Positions 1-7,744 are shown, numbered from the stretch's first letter. The stretch: 9,306 nucleotides of DNA from Clostridiales bacterium (GCA_003452395.1 DMOI01000030.1:1-9306), one strand, 5' to 3'. A program made the numbers and translations. The notes: generated by a model not told the origin, from the letters alone.

Positions 1-19
1 GGAATTAAACCCGAAGAGA

Positions 20-1195
20 TTAATCAATTTTCATTTTTTCAAGTTCCTCTTCAAACTTATCTTTATCAATATTTAGATAAGTGAAAACCTCTTCAATAAG
101 TTTAGTTGAGTTTTTTTCATTAGTCACCTTCCAAGAATAATAATCAGCAAGGTGTACAACACAAACCAGCTCTTTATCTATTATTCTATCGTCCATTGGT
201 CTGTGATGGAAAAAAGCTGCCTCAACTATAGAATGAGGTAAATCCCACCTCTTTAACAGGTAGCCTCCCACCTCTTCATGAGTAACTCCCAAAATATTTC
301 GTTCAGCCTCAACAATTTCAAAAACTTCTCTTAAAGATTTTTCGTACACTTCTGCGTATTTTTCTTTAAAGCTATTAAACAAAAATACCCTTCCCACATC
401 ATGCAACAACCCTGCTGTATTGTGCACTTGATTAATCTTTTTACGCAAAATATTGTCATATATAAAATTTACAAGCTGATTTGTTATAAATGCATGCCTC
501 CATAAAATATCCATATCTGCTCCGGCAGCTAGTCCATTGTAGCTTATTGCATCTATCACAGAAGTTGATATTATTATATTGCTTACATCTTGGAGTCCCA
601 AGTAAGATATCGCATGCTCAATCGACTTAGTTTCTACGTCAGAATAGGCAGAATTAGCAACATGCAGTATTTTCAAAACTACTTGATGATCTCTTTCTAT
701 TTCATTAGTTATATCCTTTATATCTGCTTCCTCTTGAATAAGTGAAACCATTTTACGATAATTAGCTTTAATGATAGGAAGCTCTTCTATATTGTTTATA
801 TATGTTTGAACCCTTTCATCGTTTATTATTTCTTCTACTGCAAATATTTGATTTACAATATTTAGCAGTTCTTCTTCATCCCAAGGCTTAAATATATACA
901 TTTTTGCTATGTTTTTTTGGATTGCCTTGAAAATTATTTTTTCGTCGGAATATCCACTCAAGATTATTCTAGATATCTTCGGATATAATGTCTTTACCTT
1001 GTACAACAAATCATACCCATCCATATAAGGCATTCTCATATCACTGATTATCAAATTTATATCTTCTTTAGCTAGAATTTCAAGTGCCTTTTCACCATCT
1101 GAAGCTGTATACAGATCATAATCAGTTGTTCTAAAAAATCGAATAATTGTTTTAAGTATTTGCTCTTCATCATCAACAAAAAGTATTTTTTTCAT
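20..1195 (-). CDS. Response regulator: REC receiver domain fused to an HDOD domain
   Basis: This is a 391-aa cytoplasmic two-component output protein. Residues 1-120 form a receiver: acidic pair D8-D9, phospho-acceptor D52 in ISDMRMPYMDG, switch S80 in RIILSGYSDE, and K103 in FKPWDE. Residues about 135-355 match the HDOD family (LKILHVANSAYS, AISYLGLQDV, AGLLHDVGRVF, HEEVGGYLLKRWDLP, AFFHHRP, VHLADYYS). HDOD modules are usually non-enzymatic signalling domains. This one still carries H265-D266, H306, H330-H331 and D351, so some metal binding cannot be excluded. ATG is the start, with AAGGAG seven bases upstream. It is the last gene of a three-gene operon, 24 bases after the kinase gene, which is presumably its partner. 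No terminator is visible in the 19 bases left before the window edge. The family is clear; the downstream target is unknown. Confidence 0.93.
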   Translation of the reverse strand: MKKILFVDDEEQILKTIIRFFRTTDYDLYTASDGEKALEILAKEDINLIISDMRMPYMDGYDLLYKVKTLYPKISRIILSGYSDEKIIFKAIQKNIAKMYIFKPWDEEELLNIVNQIFAVEEIINDERVQTYINNIEELPIIKANYRKMVSLIQEEADIKDITNEIERDHQVVLKILHVANSAYSDVETKSIEHAISYLGLQDVSNIIISTSVIDAISYNGLAAGADMDILWRHAFITNQLVNFIYDNILRKKINQVHNTAGLLHDVGRVFLFNSFKEKYAEVYEKSLREVFEIVEAERNILGVTHEEVGGYLLKRWDLPHSIVEAAFFHHRPMDDRIIDKELVCVVHLADYYSWKVTNEKNSTKLIEEVFTYLNIDKDKFEEELEKMKID

Positions 1196-1219
1196 ATAGC
1201 GCTCCTTATTTTAATATCT

Positions 1220-2257
1220 TTATCTATCAATAGGTAAAGATATAATAAATTTTGTTCCCTCTCCGACAATACTTTTAACTTCAATATTGCCATTATGTTT
1301 ACCTACTATTATATCATGTGCAATACTGAGTCCAAGTCCAGTTCCTTCACCAACTTGTTTTGTAGTGAAAAACGGTTCAAATATTTTATTTATATGTTTT
1401 TCCGATATTCCACAACCATCATCAGCTATTTCACAGTACACATATTTTTCATCATAGTACGTTTTTACTGTAATATTCCCTAGTACACCTTTACTCTTTA
1501 TTGCATGTGTAGCATTAATTATTAAATTCAGTATAACTTGATTTATTTGACCTGCTATAACTTGAACACAAGGAACATCATTCAACTCTTCATTTACGTT
1601 TGCAGAATATTTTATAGCGTTATTTGCAATGGTTAAAGTGTCTCTTATTCCGCCATTTATATCATACCTGGTAAACTCTTCTTCGTAGCCCTTTCTAGCA
1701 AAGTTGAGTAAACTTTTTACTATTTTAGCAATCCTATTTATACCTTCTTTCCCGTCATTTGTTACATCATCCAAATCCTCTGCTATATAGTCAAAATCAT
1801 TATCCTTGATATACTTAGAGATTTCAAAAACTTTATTTTTTAAATCTTCAACCGAACATTTATCGTAATTTTCTACTAATTCTTTATTTAATTCATACAA
1901 TGCTTTTATTTTAACAAAGTATTTTTTTATCATATTCATATTGCCAAGTACAAAGCTTAACGGATTATTTATTTCATGTGCTATGCCAGCTGAAAGCTGT
2001 CCTATTCCTGCCATCTTTTCGTTACTTAAGATTTGTGCTTGCATCTTATTTATTTTTTCTATGCTCTCTTTATACTCTCTCGAACTTATGTCGATGCTTC
2101 TACCTAAAAGTATCTTTTCATTTTCATTTTGAAAATATGTTTTATTAACTAAATCTAAAATTGTTTTAACTTGTGCAGGAAGCAAATCATAATCACTTTC
2201 ATATCCTATTATTTTTTTTATCTGTTTTCTCAGTAAAATATGATATTTATCATTCAC
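1220..2257 (-). CDS. Soluble sensor histidine kinase
   Basis: This 345-aa kinase has no hydrophobic segment, so it should be cytoplasmic. The N-terminal 70 residues are helical and match no sensor domain I recognise; a coiled-coil-like stretch (about 60-82) leads into the dimerisation and phosphotransfer region. The H-box is GIAHEINNPLSFV with H94 as the predicted phosphorylated residue. The ATPase domain shows an N box at about 239-252 (NQVILNLIINATHA), a G1 box DDGCG at 279-283, an F box FEPFF at 293-297 and a G2 box GTGLGLS at 305-311. All catalytic boxes are intact. The start is GTG, chosen because AGGAG lies eight bases before it. It sits 12 bases after the FIST gene and 24 before the REC-HDOD regulator. 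Lacking an obvious sensor of its own, it probably takes its signal from the FIST protein; that link is inference. Confidence 0.94.
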   Translation of the reverse strand: MNDKYHILLRKQIKKIIGYESDYDLLPAQVKTILDLVNKTYFQNENEKILLGRSIDISSREYKESIEKINKMQAQILSNEKMAGIGQLSAGIAHEINNPLSFVLGNMNMIKKYFVKIKALYELNKELVENYDKCSVEDLKNKVFEISKYIKDNDFDYIAEDLDDVTNDGKEGINRIAKIVKSLLNFARKGYEEEFTRYDINGGIRDTLTIANNAIKYSANVNEELNDVPCVQVIAGQINQVILNLIINATHAIKSKGVLGNITVKTYYDEKYVYCEIADDGCGISEKHINKIFEPFFTTKQVGEGTGLGLSIAHDIIVGKHNGNIEVKSIVGEGTKFIISLPIDR

Positions 2258-2265
2258 TTTATCAT

Positions 2266-2270
2266 CTCCT
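2266..2270 (-). promoter_or_regulatory. Ribosome binding site that fixes the GTG start of the kinase gene
   Basis: AGGAG on the minus strand lies eight bases upstream of the GTG at 2257 and overlaps the TAA stop codon of the FIST gene. This spacing supports GTG as the start and suggests translational coupling of the two genes. Confidence 0.75.
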
Positions 2271-3394
2271 TACTCAGAAAAAAGAGTTACAGTCATTGTC
2301 TGGTTATGAAGTTCACACTGTGTCCCTTTCTTGTATGGTGAAATTTCACCATATGAGTAAAATCCGGTAATATTTGTTTTTTCACCCAAAGTTTCTTTTA
2401 CAATATCAACCTCTTCATCTATCATTTGCTTTAATACTAACTTCCTTCCAACACAACTTACCAAGATTGCCAAATCAGCGCTTTCCGAGTCAAACGTCTC
2501 CAAGCTAAATTCACCTGCTTGCTTAGAACCATTAATCAAATTATTATCGTTTGCTTTCATTAATCTACAATATATATTAGTTGGAATATCCCCTGCGAAA
2601 ATTAACGATTTGTCCTCTTCGTTGATACCAAGAATAGTCCTTACATAACTAGATTCTGTTTCCTTATCTGTTAAGCAAAAAGGAAATAACAGACCACTAG
2701 CTGGAAGCTCAGAAGCCAAATCGCCTAGATACTCTTTATATAAGTCAAGTGCTGGTTTGCCATCTATCTCATACAATATATTATCTTCTGACTTTGTTAC
2801 CAATCTATCTACACCAAAAGTATCCCATCCACCTACAGAAGCACAGCTTGTTTTAATTTCTCCATAGAAAGCTGCAACAACTATTTTGTTAGACTTTGCA
2901 TACTCATTTGCTAAAACACATGTTTCTTTAAAATCAGCTCCATCTCCTGAAAGTCCTCCTGTAATGGATACTTCAATCCCTGCCTCTGTTCTCATGCCTT
3001 CAACTAATTTACTACCGTTTATATTGAGGCCTTCTGCTAAAACAAATAAATGCACTAGTCCTTCTCTTTTAATTGATTTAATAATTTTCTTGCCTACCTC
3101 ATAAGAGTCTTTACTACTCTCAAGTTCAAAGTCGCTAAATACAACATTACTCTTTTCTAAATAAATCGCCGTTAAAACTAATGATTCATCAGTAACAACA
3201 TTATCTCTTATTTCTCCAGCCGAAGAACATCCCATAATATAAGCCTTTGGGTACATACCTCGTATTTCATCAAATATTTTTGCGTCTCCTATCAAATTTC
3301 TATTTCCAAATACTAATACCCACTGCGCCAAATCTCCAAGTGTTATTTCGCCCTTAAATACTTTAGAATCGTAAGATAACTGTTCAACTTTCAT
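2270..3394 (-). CDS. FIST-domain sensory protein (FIST_N plus FIST_C)
   Basis: This is a 374-aa soluble protein made of the two FIST halves. FIST_N covers roughly residues 25-205, with GCSSAGEI at 55-62, SITGGLSGDG at 143-152 and GGWDTFG at 188-194. FIST_C covers roughly 215-355, with GFYSYGEISP at 344-353 followed by the C-terminal CELHNQTM. FIST proteins are intracellular small-ligand sensors placed next to signalling proteins. One branch, NosP, binds heme and NO and controls a neighbouring histidine kinase. This protein has only two histidines, H115 and H363, which would be the candidates if it binds heme. It is the first gene of the FIST-kinase-REC-HDOD operon, with a strong AGGGGG ribosome site seven bases before ATG and a consensus promoter upstream. 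The family call is firm; the ligand is unknown. Confidence 0.92.
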   Translation of the reverse strand: MKVEQLSYDSKVFKGEITLGDLAQWVLVFGNRNLIGDAKIFDEIRGMYPKAYIMGCSSAGEIRDNVVTDESLVLTAIYLEKSNVVFSDFELESSKDSYEVGKKIIKSIKREGLVHLFVLAEGLNINGSKLVEGMRTEAGIEVSITGGLSGDGADFKETCVLANEYAKSNKIVVAAFYGEIKTSCASVGGWDTFGVDRLVTKSEDNILYEIDGKPALDLYKEYLGDLASELPASGLLFPFCLTDKETESSYVRTILGINEEDKSLIFAGDIPTNIYCRLMKANDNNLINGSKQAGEFSLETFDSESADLAILVSCVGRKLVLKQMIDEEVDIVKETLGEKTNITGFYSYGEISPYKKGTQCELHNQTMTVTLFSE

Positions 3395-3429
3395 AAACTA
3401 ACCCCCTGTTTTTTAATTCTCTTTTATTC

Positions 3430-3457
3430 ATTATACCATTATTAATAATTTTGTCAA
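3430..3457 (-). promoter_or_regulatory. Consensus sigma-A promoter of the FIST-kinase-REC-HDOD operon
   Basis: On the minus strand a perfect -35 TTGACA (3452-3457) is followed by a 16-base spacer and a perfect -10 TATAAT (3430-3435), with a TG two bases before the -10. Transcription would start a short distance downstream, leaving a short leader before the ribosome binding site. The match to the vegetative consensus is exact in both hexamers. Confidence 0.88.
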
Positions 3458-3533
3458 TAAATACATTAATAGAATTTTTTGCACAAGTAACTATTTTAAA
3501 GATTTCGTCCCCTAAAATCCCTCTAAGTTTTTT

Positions 3534-6500
3534 TCACTCAAACAATGAGTATATCTCATTCTCCGTCAACGAAGTTATAGAGTTTGCGCCTTCTGTGATT
3601 ACAGAGTCTATTAGTTTTTTCTTCTTTTGTTGCATTTCGTATATTTTTTCTTCTATCGTTCCTCGTGTGATTATCTTCATTACTTGTACCACATTTTTTT
3701 GCCCTATGCGGTGGGCTCTGTCGGTGGCTTGCTCTTCAACTGCGGGATTCCACCATGGATCGAAGTGTATTACCGTGTCAGCACTAGTTAAGTTGAGGCC
3801 TGTTCCACCTGCTTTTAGAGATATCAAGAAAAACTTTATATCCCCATTGTTAAACCTATTTACTAGCCCGAGTCTTTCACTTGACTTAACGCTTCCGTCT
3901 AAGTACAGGTACTCTATTCCTTTTTTCTTTAGCTCGTCTTGTATTATCGCAAGCATTGATGTAAATTGTGAGAATATTAGTGCCTTACCACCTCTTTCTA
4001 CTACCTCATCCACAAGCTCGTTTAGTAGCTCTAGCTTTCCACTGCCACCTTTATATCCCTCAACATAAACCGCTGGGTGACAGCATATCTGCCTTAGTCT
4101 TGTTAGTATCGCTAGTATTTTTATCTTGCTTCTCTCAAATCCTTCATTTTTTATTTCCTGACTTATTTCCTTCTTAGCTTTGCTAAGTTCGGCTACATAA
4201 AGTTTCTTTTGCTCCCCCGTTAGCTCGGTTATCATCTTTGTCTCAATTTTATCTGGTAGCTCTTTAAGCACATCTTTCTTTAATCTCCTAAGTATGAACG
4301 GAGAGATGTGCCTGTTTAAGTTTTTCAACACATCCTTATTATCATCTTTCATTATTTTCTTATCGTAATTTGTCAAAAATTTATTATACGTGTGTAAATA
4401 TCCAGGTAGTATAAAATCAAATATCGACCACAACTCTAGTAGATTATTTTCTATCGGCGTTCCAGTCAGTGCAAATCTCTTTTTAGCATTCAATATCTTT
4501 ATGGTTTTGGCAGTTATTGACGAATGGTTTTTTATATGCTGTGCCTCATCAAGTACCACGTATTCAAAGATTTTGTCCTCGTATAGGTGTCCATCTCTTC
4601 TGATTAGTGGATAAGAAGTGATCAGTATATCATAATCTTTATAGTTTTCTAGTACATTATTTCTATCATCTTTATTCCCTGATATTATCCCAACCTTAAA
4701 TTTCCCCTCTGCAAATTTTTCAAACTCCGATTGCCAGTTATATACAAGAGAAGTCGGCGTTACTATTAAATTTGGGTGTTCTTTTTTATCATTTATAGAC
4801 AGTAAAAAAGTTATAAACTGTAGCGTCTTCCCAAGCCCCATATCATCAGCAAGTATCGCACCAAAATTGTATGCATCTAGTGTTTTTAGCCACTTATACC
4901 CCTCAGTTTGATATTCACGAAGAGTATCTTTTACAACAGCTGGCACTTCGTGCTTTATATCCTTTCCAGTCTTTATATCCTTTAGTAGCTTCGTGAGCTG
5001 CTTATCTTTATCTAGCACGAATTTATCAAGATTCTTAAGCTTACTATCTAAATACATCATCCTAAATATCGGCATTTGTATTTTTTCATCTAGTAGCCTC
5101 TTGTCGCTAATATCTAGCTCCCCTATAATGTCTTCCATCTCTTGTATGTTCTCGTCATCGAGATTTAGAAAACTACCATCTTTTAGCCTATGATACTTTT
5201 TCTTTTGCCTAAACGCTTTCAAAATGTTATGAATTTCGTCCTTGTCTATGTCTCCATAATCAAAAGAAATCTCAAGCAAATTATTATCACCCATTCGCGT
5301 GCTTGCTTTGAAGTTGGTCTTAGGTTTCACCTTTATGTTTTTAAACTCATCACTATAGTATATCTCGTCTACCTTTTCCCTCAATATATCTAAATCTTTA
5401 CTAACAAAATCATATATGTTCTCATTATTTGTCAGTGCATAAATATCTTTTTCCACACCAAATCCAAAGCTTTCCACACACTGCCCTATTTCTTGTTCTC
5501 TGTCTTCATTTCTCATTATTATTTTATCAGTGTTTAGGACTTGTACTGGGTTTATCCTTTCTCCACCATAAATATATTCTAGTTTCAAACTAACTCCATC
5601 ATCAAGTTTATCTAGATACGCATGTGCCGTTAGTGTTTCATTTACAATATTCTCAGATAAATTTTTAGAAACCGTAAAATCTTTCACAATACTATTTATG
5701 TTAGAAACTATCGCAGCAATATCCTCTTTTTTGCAAGCTCCAAGATTTACATTACCTTTATGCTCACTCATATATCCGATAAACTCATACTTCTTAATTT
5801 TGTCACTACCTACATACCAGATTTTCTCTTCTTTTGTTAAACCGTTTGTGTACAGAAAAAAGCTACTACTTTGAGTTAATGCTTTCATGCTTTCTTTTCT
5901 TTCACCATTAAATTTCAACTTAATATTGTCATTCTCTTTTTCAAGAATAACATTTAATTCTAAATTTTCAGGCTCAATAACTATATTGTGCAAGACTATA
6001 GATTTATTTTGAAAATTGAAAGGTATTTTGTTTTCATACAATAATTTCAAAAATCTTTCGAAACCTCTTTCATTTAATACTTCACCTCCGGCATTAATAC
6101 CTTGATAACTATTAACTCCATGTTCTGCCTTATCATGTATATATTCTATAAGCTTTTGCATTGGCTCACTTACTGTATGTTCGAGGGGATTATATATAAA
6201 TTTTTTTGTAAATTCAAAACTTGATTTATTCATATAAGTATAAGCAAATCTTATTATATTCTGCATTTTATATTCTCTACCACCCTCTTCTCTCATCGTG
6301 AAAGAGGTATAAAATGTTGACTGCCCACCATACCTATTATGCCCCTGCTCTATGCAGGGTTTTATGTAGACTTGCTTTTTATTGTTTTGTGCATTTTCAC
6401 GTGAGATGATACTCTTTAGCACATTTATGTCGCCTACTTTAATTTTCCCCTTAGCACTTTCTTTAATACTAACAGGCTCTTCAACTTTCTTTTCAATACT

Positions 6501-6812
6501 ACTATCGGAATACGCGACTAGAGCAGCCACTAAATGCTTACACATCCCCGAATAATTTTCATAAGCAGGACACGTGCAGCTATAACTTGTTATTTCGCTA
6601 AGACTATCTCCCGTAAATTTTACTATTTGACTATACGCTTCTCTGCCTTTTACAATTCCGACCAGTTCGTTTTTAGCCTTGTCATACCTAGTTTCTACGA
6701 CCTTCCCATTCAAATAATAACCCATACCATCCTGATAAGTCTTGCCCCTAGTAACCGTGCGCTTTATCATTTTTAAATCTAATAATTGTGTTTGTTTTAA
6801 TGTCTTCCTCAT
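3534..6812 (-). CDS. SWIM zinc-finger SNF2-family DEAD/DEAH-like ATPase
   Basis: This is a 1092-aa superfamily-2 nucleic-acid translocase of the bacterial SWIM-SNF2 type. An N-terminal SWIM zinc-binding motif has C79, C81, C91 and H93 (CTCPAYENYSGMCKH). A long middle part (about 120-620) corresponds to the bacterial SNF2-associated region. The SNF2 ATPase core follows: Walker A DDMGLGKT with K662, DEAQH starting at D755, TGTPIENNLLELWS as motif III, then the helicase C lobe with LISLKAGGTGLNL and the arginine-finger motif QATDRAHRIGQ at 1028-1038. All motifs are intact and the length is usual for the group. Such proteins probably remodel protein-DNA or RNA polymerase complexes; the physiological role in Clostridia is not settled. 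ATG has GGAGG nine bases upstream. It stands alone with its own promoters, and nothing beside it suggests a defence island. Confidence 0.94.
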   Translation of the reverse strand: MRKTLKQTQLLDLKMIKRTVTRGKTYQDGMGYYLNGKVVETRYDKAKNELVGIVKGREAYSQIVKFTGDSLSEITSYSCTCPAYENYSGMCKHLVAALVAYSDSSIEKKVEEPVSIKESAKGKIKVGDINVLKSIISRENAQNNKKQVYIKPCIEQGHNRYGGQSTFYTSFTMREEGGREYKMQNIIRFAYTYMNKSSFEFTKKFIYNPLEHTVSEPMQKLIEYIHDKAEHGVNSYQGINAGGEVLNERGFERFLKLLYENKIPFNFQNKSIVLHNIVIEPENLELNVILEKENDNIKLKFNGERKESMKALTQSSSFFLYTNGLTKEEKIWYVGSDKIKKYEFIGYMSEHKGNVNLGACKKEDIAAIVSNINSIVKDFTVSKNLSENIVNETLTAHAYLDKLDDGVSLKLEYIYGGERINPVQVLNTDKIIMRNEDREQEIGQCVESFGFGVEKDIYALTNNENIYDFVSKDLDILREKVDEIYYSDEFKNIKVKPKTNFKASTRMGDNNLLEISFDYGDIDKDEIHNILKAFRQKKKYHRLKDGSFLNLDDENIQEMEDIIGELDISDKRLLDEKIQMPIFRMMYLDSKLKNLDKFVLDKDKQLTKLLKDIKTGKDIKHEVPAVVKDTLREYQTEGYKWLKTLDAYNFGAILADDMGLGKTLQFITFLLSINDKKEHPNLIVTPTSLVYNWQSEFEKFAEGKFKVGIISGNKDDRNNVLENYKDYDILITSYPLIRRDGHLYEDKIFEYVVLDEAQHIKNHSSITAKTIKILNAKKRFALTGTPIENNLLELWSIFDFILPGYLHTYNKFLTNYDKKIMKDDNKDVLKNLNRHISPFILRRLKKDVLKELPDKIETKMITELTGEQKKLYVAELSKAKKEISQEIKNEGFERSKIKILAILTRLRQICCHPAVYVEGYKGGSGKLELLNELVDEVVERGGKALIFSQFTSMLAIIQDELKKKGIEYLYLDGSVKSSERLGLVNRFNNGDIKFFLISLKAGGTGLNLTSADTVIHFDPWWNPAVEEQATDRAHRIGQKNVVQVMKIITRGTIEEKIYEMQQKKKKLIDSVITEGANSITSLTENEIYSLFE

Positions 6813-6837
6813 TTACTTATGCCTCCAAATATCTTAA

Positions 6838-6865
6838 ATTTTAGCAAATATCGTCCTATTTTCAA
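6838..6865 (-). promoter_or_regulatory. Proximal promoter of the SNF2 gene
   Basis: On the minus strand, -35 TTGAAA (6860-6865), a 16-base spacer ending in TTTGC, and -10 TAAAAT (6838-6843) lie about 25 bases before the start codon. This is a good but not perfect sigma-A match. If used, it gives a short leader holding the GGAGG ribosome site. Confidence 0.6.
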
Positions 6866-6875
6866 CACTTTATAC

Positions 6876-6904
6876 ATTTTACCAAATTTTCATGTTTTTT
6901 GCAA
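6876..6904 (-). promoter_or_regulatory. Possible distal promoter of the SNF2 gene
   Basis: A second candidate, TTGCAA (6899-6904), a 17-base spacer and TAAAAT (6876-6881), lies upstream of the first in tandem. AT-rich sequence yields such matches by chance, so this one is less sure. Confidence 0.4.
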
Positions 6905-6921
6905 CATTTTTCGGGGAAAAA

Positions 6922-6966
6922 TGCAAAACAAAAATAAACGGATGTTCTCCGCTATCTTTGTTTGCA
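6922..6966 (-). terminator. Rho-independent terminator after the small winged-helix gene
   Basis: A long imperfect inverted repeat is centred on CGGA-TGTTC-TCCG (6939-6951), with outer arms TGCAAA...TTTGCA. Read on the minus strand the core hairpin is followed by a T-rich run (TTTATTTTTGTTTT). It starts about ten bases past the stop codon of the 59-aa gene and lies just before the SNF2 promoters, where a terminator is expected. Confidence 0.62.
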
Positions 6967-6976
6967 TCTTGCATGT

Positions 6977-7156
6977 TTATTGTTTTATAGTGTAGTAACA
7001 TACTTTCGGTGATATTACTTTACCCTCGTTTTTTAATACTTTAATTGCCTTATCTACCTCTTTCTTATCAATACCCGCAAGCTCCGCAATTTCTCCCGCT
7101 TTTAACGGATTATTAGATTCTGTCATAGTTTTTAGCACAACTTCATTAATGTCCAT
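6977..7156 (-). CDS. Small winged-helix-like putative DNA-binding protein (59 aa)
   Basis: The frame encodes 59 residues starting MDINEVVLKTMTESNNPLKA and ending KVCYYTIKQ. The pattern is a helix (EVVLKTMTES), the phrase PLKAGEIAELAGIDKKEVDKAI, which reads as a helix-turn-helix, then LKNEGKVISPKVCYYTI, which reads as the wing. This matches short, stand-alone winged-helix proteins common in Clostridia and other anaerobes, whose targets are unknown. The start is well supported: AAAGGGAG lies a few bases before ATG. The upstream 100 bases are almost pure A and T; TTGAAC at about -80 is a possible -35, but no convincing -10 pairs with it. A terminator follows. The gene sits between the SNF2 gene and the DGR remnant and may belong to either or neither. 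It could regulate its own transcription, but the sequence shows no clear operator. Confidence 0.75.
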   Translation of the reverse strand: MDINEVVLKTMTESNNPLKAGEIAELAGIDKKEVDKAIKVLKNEGKVISPKVCYYTIKQ

Positions 7157-7256
7157 TTTTTTCTCCCTTTGAAATGTAATTTTGTTTATATCATTTATAT
7201 TTTCATTTTTACATTAATTTATTTATATTTTGTTCAAGTTTTTTACACATTTATTA

Positions 7257-7412
7257 TTAGTACCACTTGAAACGATTGTTATTTTCATTCCATTTGCGAT
7301 TAACTTTAAAGTCCATTTCAAATTTTATGACTTCACGTTTAAATCTTTTTCCTTTTCTTGCTCTTTTGTGTGCCTGGAGTAGCTTTGTAAAGGTGAGTTT
7401 ATCGTCATACAT
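7257..7412 (-). pseudogene. Truncated DGR-type reverse transcriptase, N-terminal fragment
   Basis: The 51-codon frame begins MYDDKLTFTKLLQAHKRARK and continues GKRFKREVIKFEMD. This is the phrase found at the extreme N-terminus of DGR and related reverse transcriptases (LL.AH..ARKGKR....V..FE..L). A full protein would be around 300-400 residues with a YxDD catalytic box. Here homology stops after residue 34 and a low-complexity tail (FKVNRKWNENNNRFKWY) runs to a stop. No finger, palm or YxDD motif occurs in any frame downstream. Four codons upstream of the ATG (LVGN) may also belong to the original protein, which would put a second break at 7413-7432. Position and strand, directly after the avd-like gene, are as in a DGR. 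It is almost certainly non-functional. A short group II or other reverse transcriptase scrap is the alternative, but the neighbours favour DGR. Confidence 0.7.
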
Positions 7413-7417
7413 ATTTC

Positions 7418-7432
7418 CTACTAATTAAGTAG
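7418..7432. repeat. Short palindrome at the avd/reverse transcriptase junction
   Basis: CTACT-AATTA-AGTAG is a perfect 5-bp inverted repeat with a 5-base spacer. It contains the avd stop codon and lies just before the reverse transcriptase fragment, where sequence normally present in a DGR is missing. It may mark a deletion junction; it may also be chance. Confidence 0.4.
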
Positions 7433-7648
7433 TTCGAGCTTTTTCCTGCCTTCATATGTTTTATTTATGTATACCGTTATTCTTATTCCTTCATGTATAT
7501 TCTTTTTCATATCCTGTATCAACCCTTGCTTTTCTGATTTTGGGTATTTTACAAACAAGTTGTATGCATACTCCTGCAAGTCTGCTTGTTTTTGATAAAG
7601 TACAAATGAATCTATTTTGTTTTTTGCCACTTCCTTGTGCACCTCCAT
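7421..7648 (-). CDS. avd: Avd-like DGR accessory protein, C-terminally shortened
   Basis: This 75-aa frame carries the signature of the four-helix-bundle accessory variability determinant family (related to 23S rRNA intervening-sequence proteins): FVLYQKQADLQEYAYNLF at residues 15-32, then YPKSEKQGLIQDMKKNI at 35-51. Avd forms a basic pentameric barrel that partners the DGR reverse transcriptase in making mutagenic cDNA. Family members usually have about 110-130 residues. This one ends at RKKLELLN, about where helix 3 should begin, so roughly the last third to half is missing. The ATG has GGG about four bases upstream; GTG codons a little downstream are alternative starts. It follows the target gene by 128 bases on the same strand and precedes the reverse transcriptase scrap, the classical target-avd-RT order. 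The protein probably cannot fold as a full bundle, so function is doubtful. Confidence 0.72.
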   Translation of the reverse strand: MEVHKEVAKNKIDSFVLYQKQADLQEYAYNLFVKYPKSEKQGLIQDMKKNIHEGIRITVYINKTYEGRKKLELLN

Positions 7649-7744
7649 CGTCCCTTATATTTGGTGCGCCGCTTATGCTATTGCCCTTCCCAAATCTATA
7701 CGTCGCAAGTTAGCAGTTGCTCACAAGGAGAAAGTTCGTTCTAC

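Noticed and set aside
3484..3530. Possible terminator after the SNF2 gene
   Set aside because: The only stem is about five AT-rich pairs with a long loop and no following T-run on the minus strand.
3451..4177. Long plus-strand open frames antisense to the SNF2 helicase C lobe
   Set aside because: Serine- and phenylalanine-rich translation opposite a strongly conserved helicase is the typical reverse-strand shadow. The first frame also runs through the -35 region of the operon promoter.
3534..6812. SNF2 ATPase as part of a DISARM-like or other defence island
   Set aside because: No methylase, nuclease, phospholipase D or other defence gene is adjacent; the neighbours are a signalling operon and a small regulator.
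7240..7310. A-rich coding-strand stretch with GGTACT, looked at as a possible template repeat for the variable repeat
   Set aside because: Only about seven bases agree with the variable repeat. Mismatches right beside them are at non-adenine template positions, which adenine mutagenesis cannot explain.
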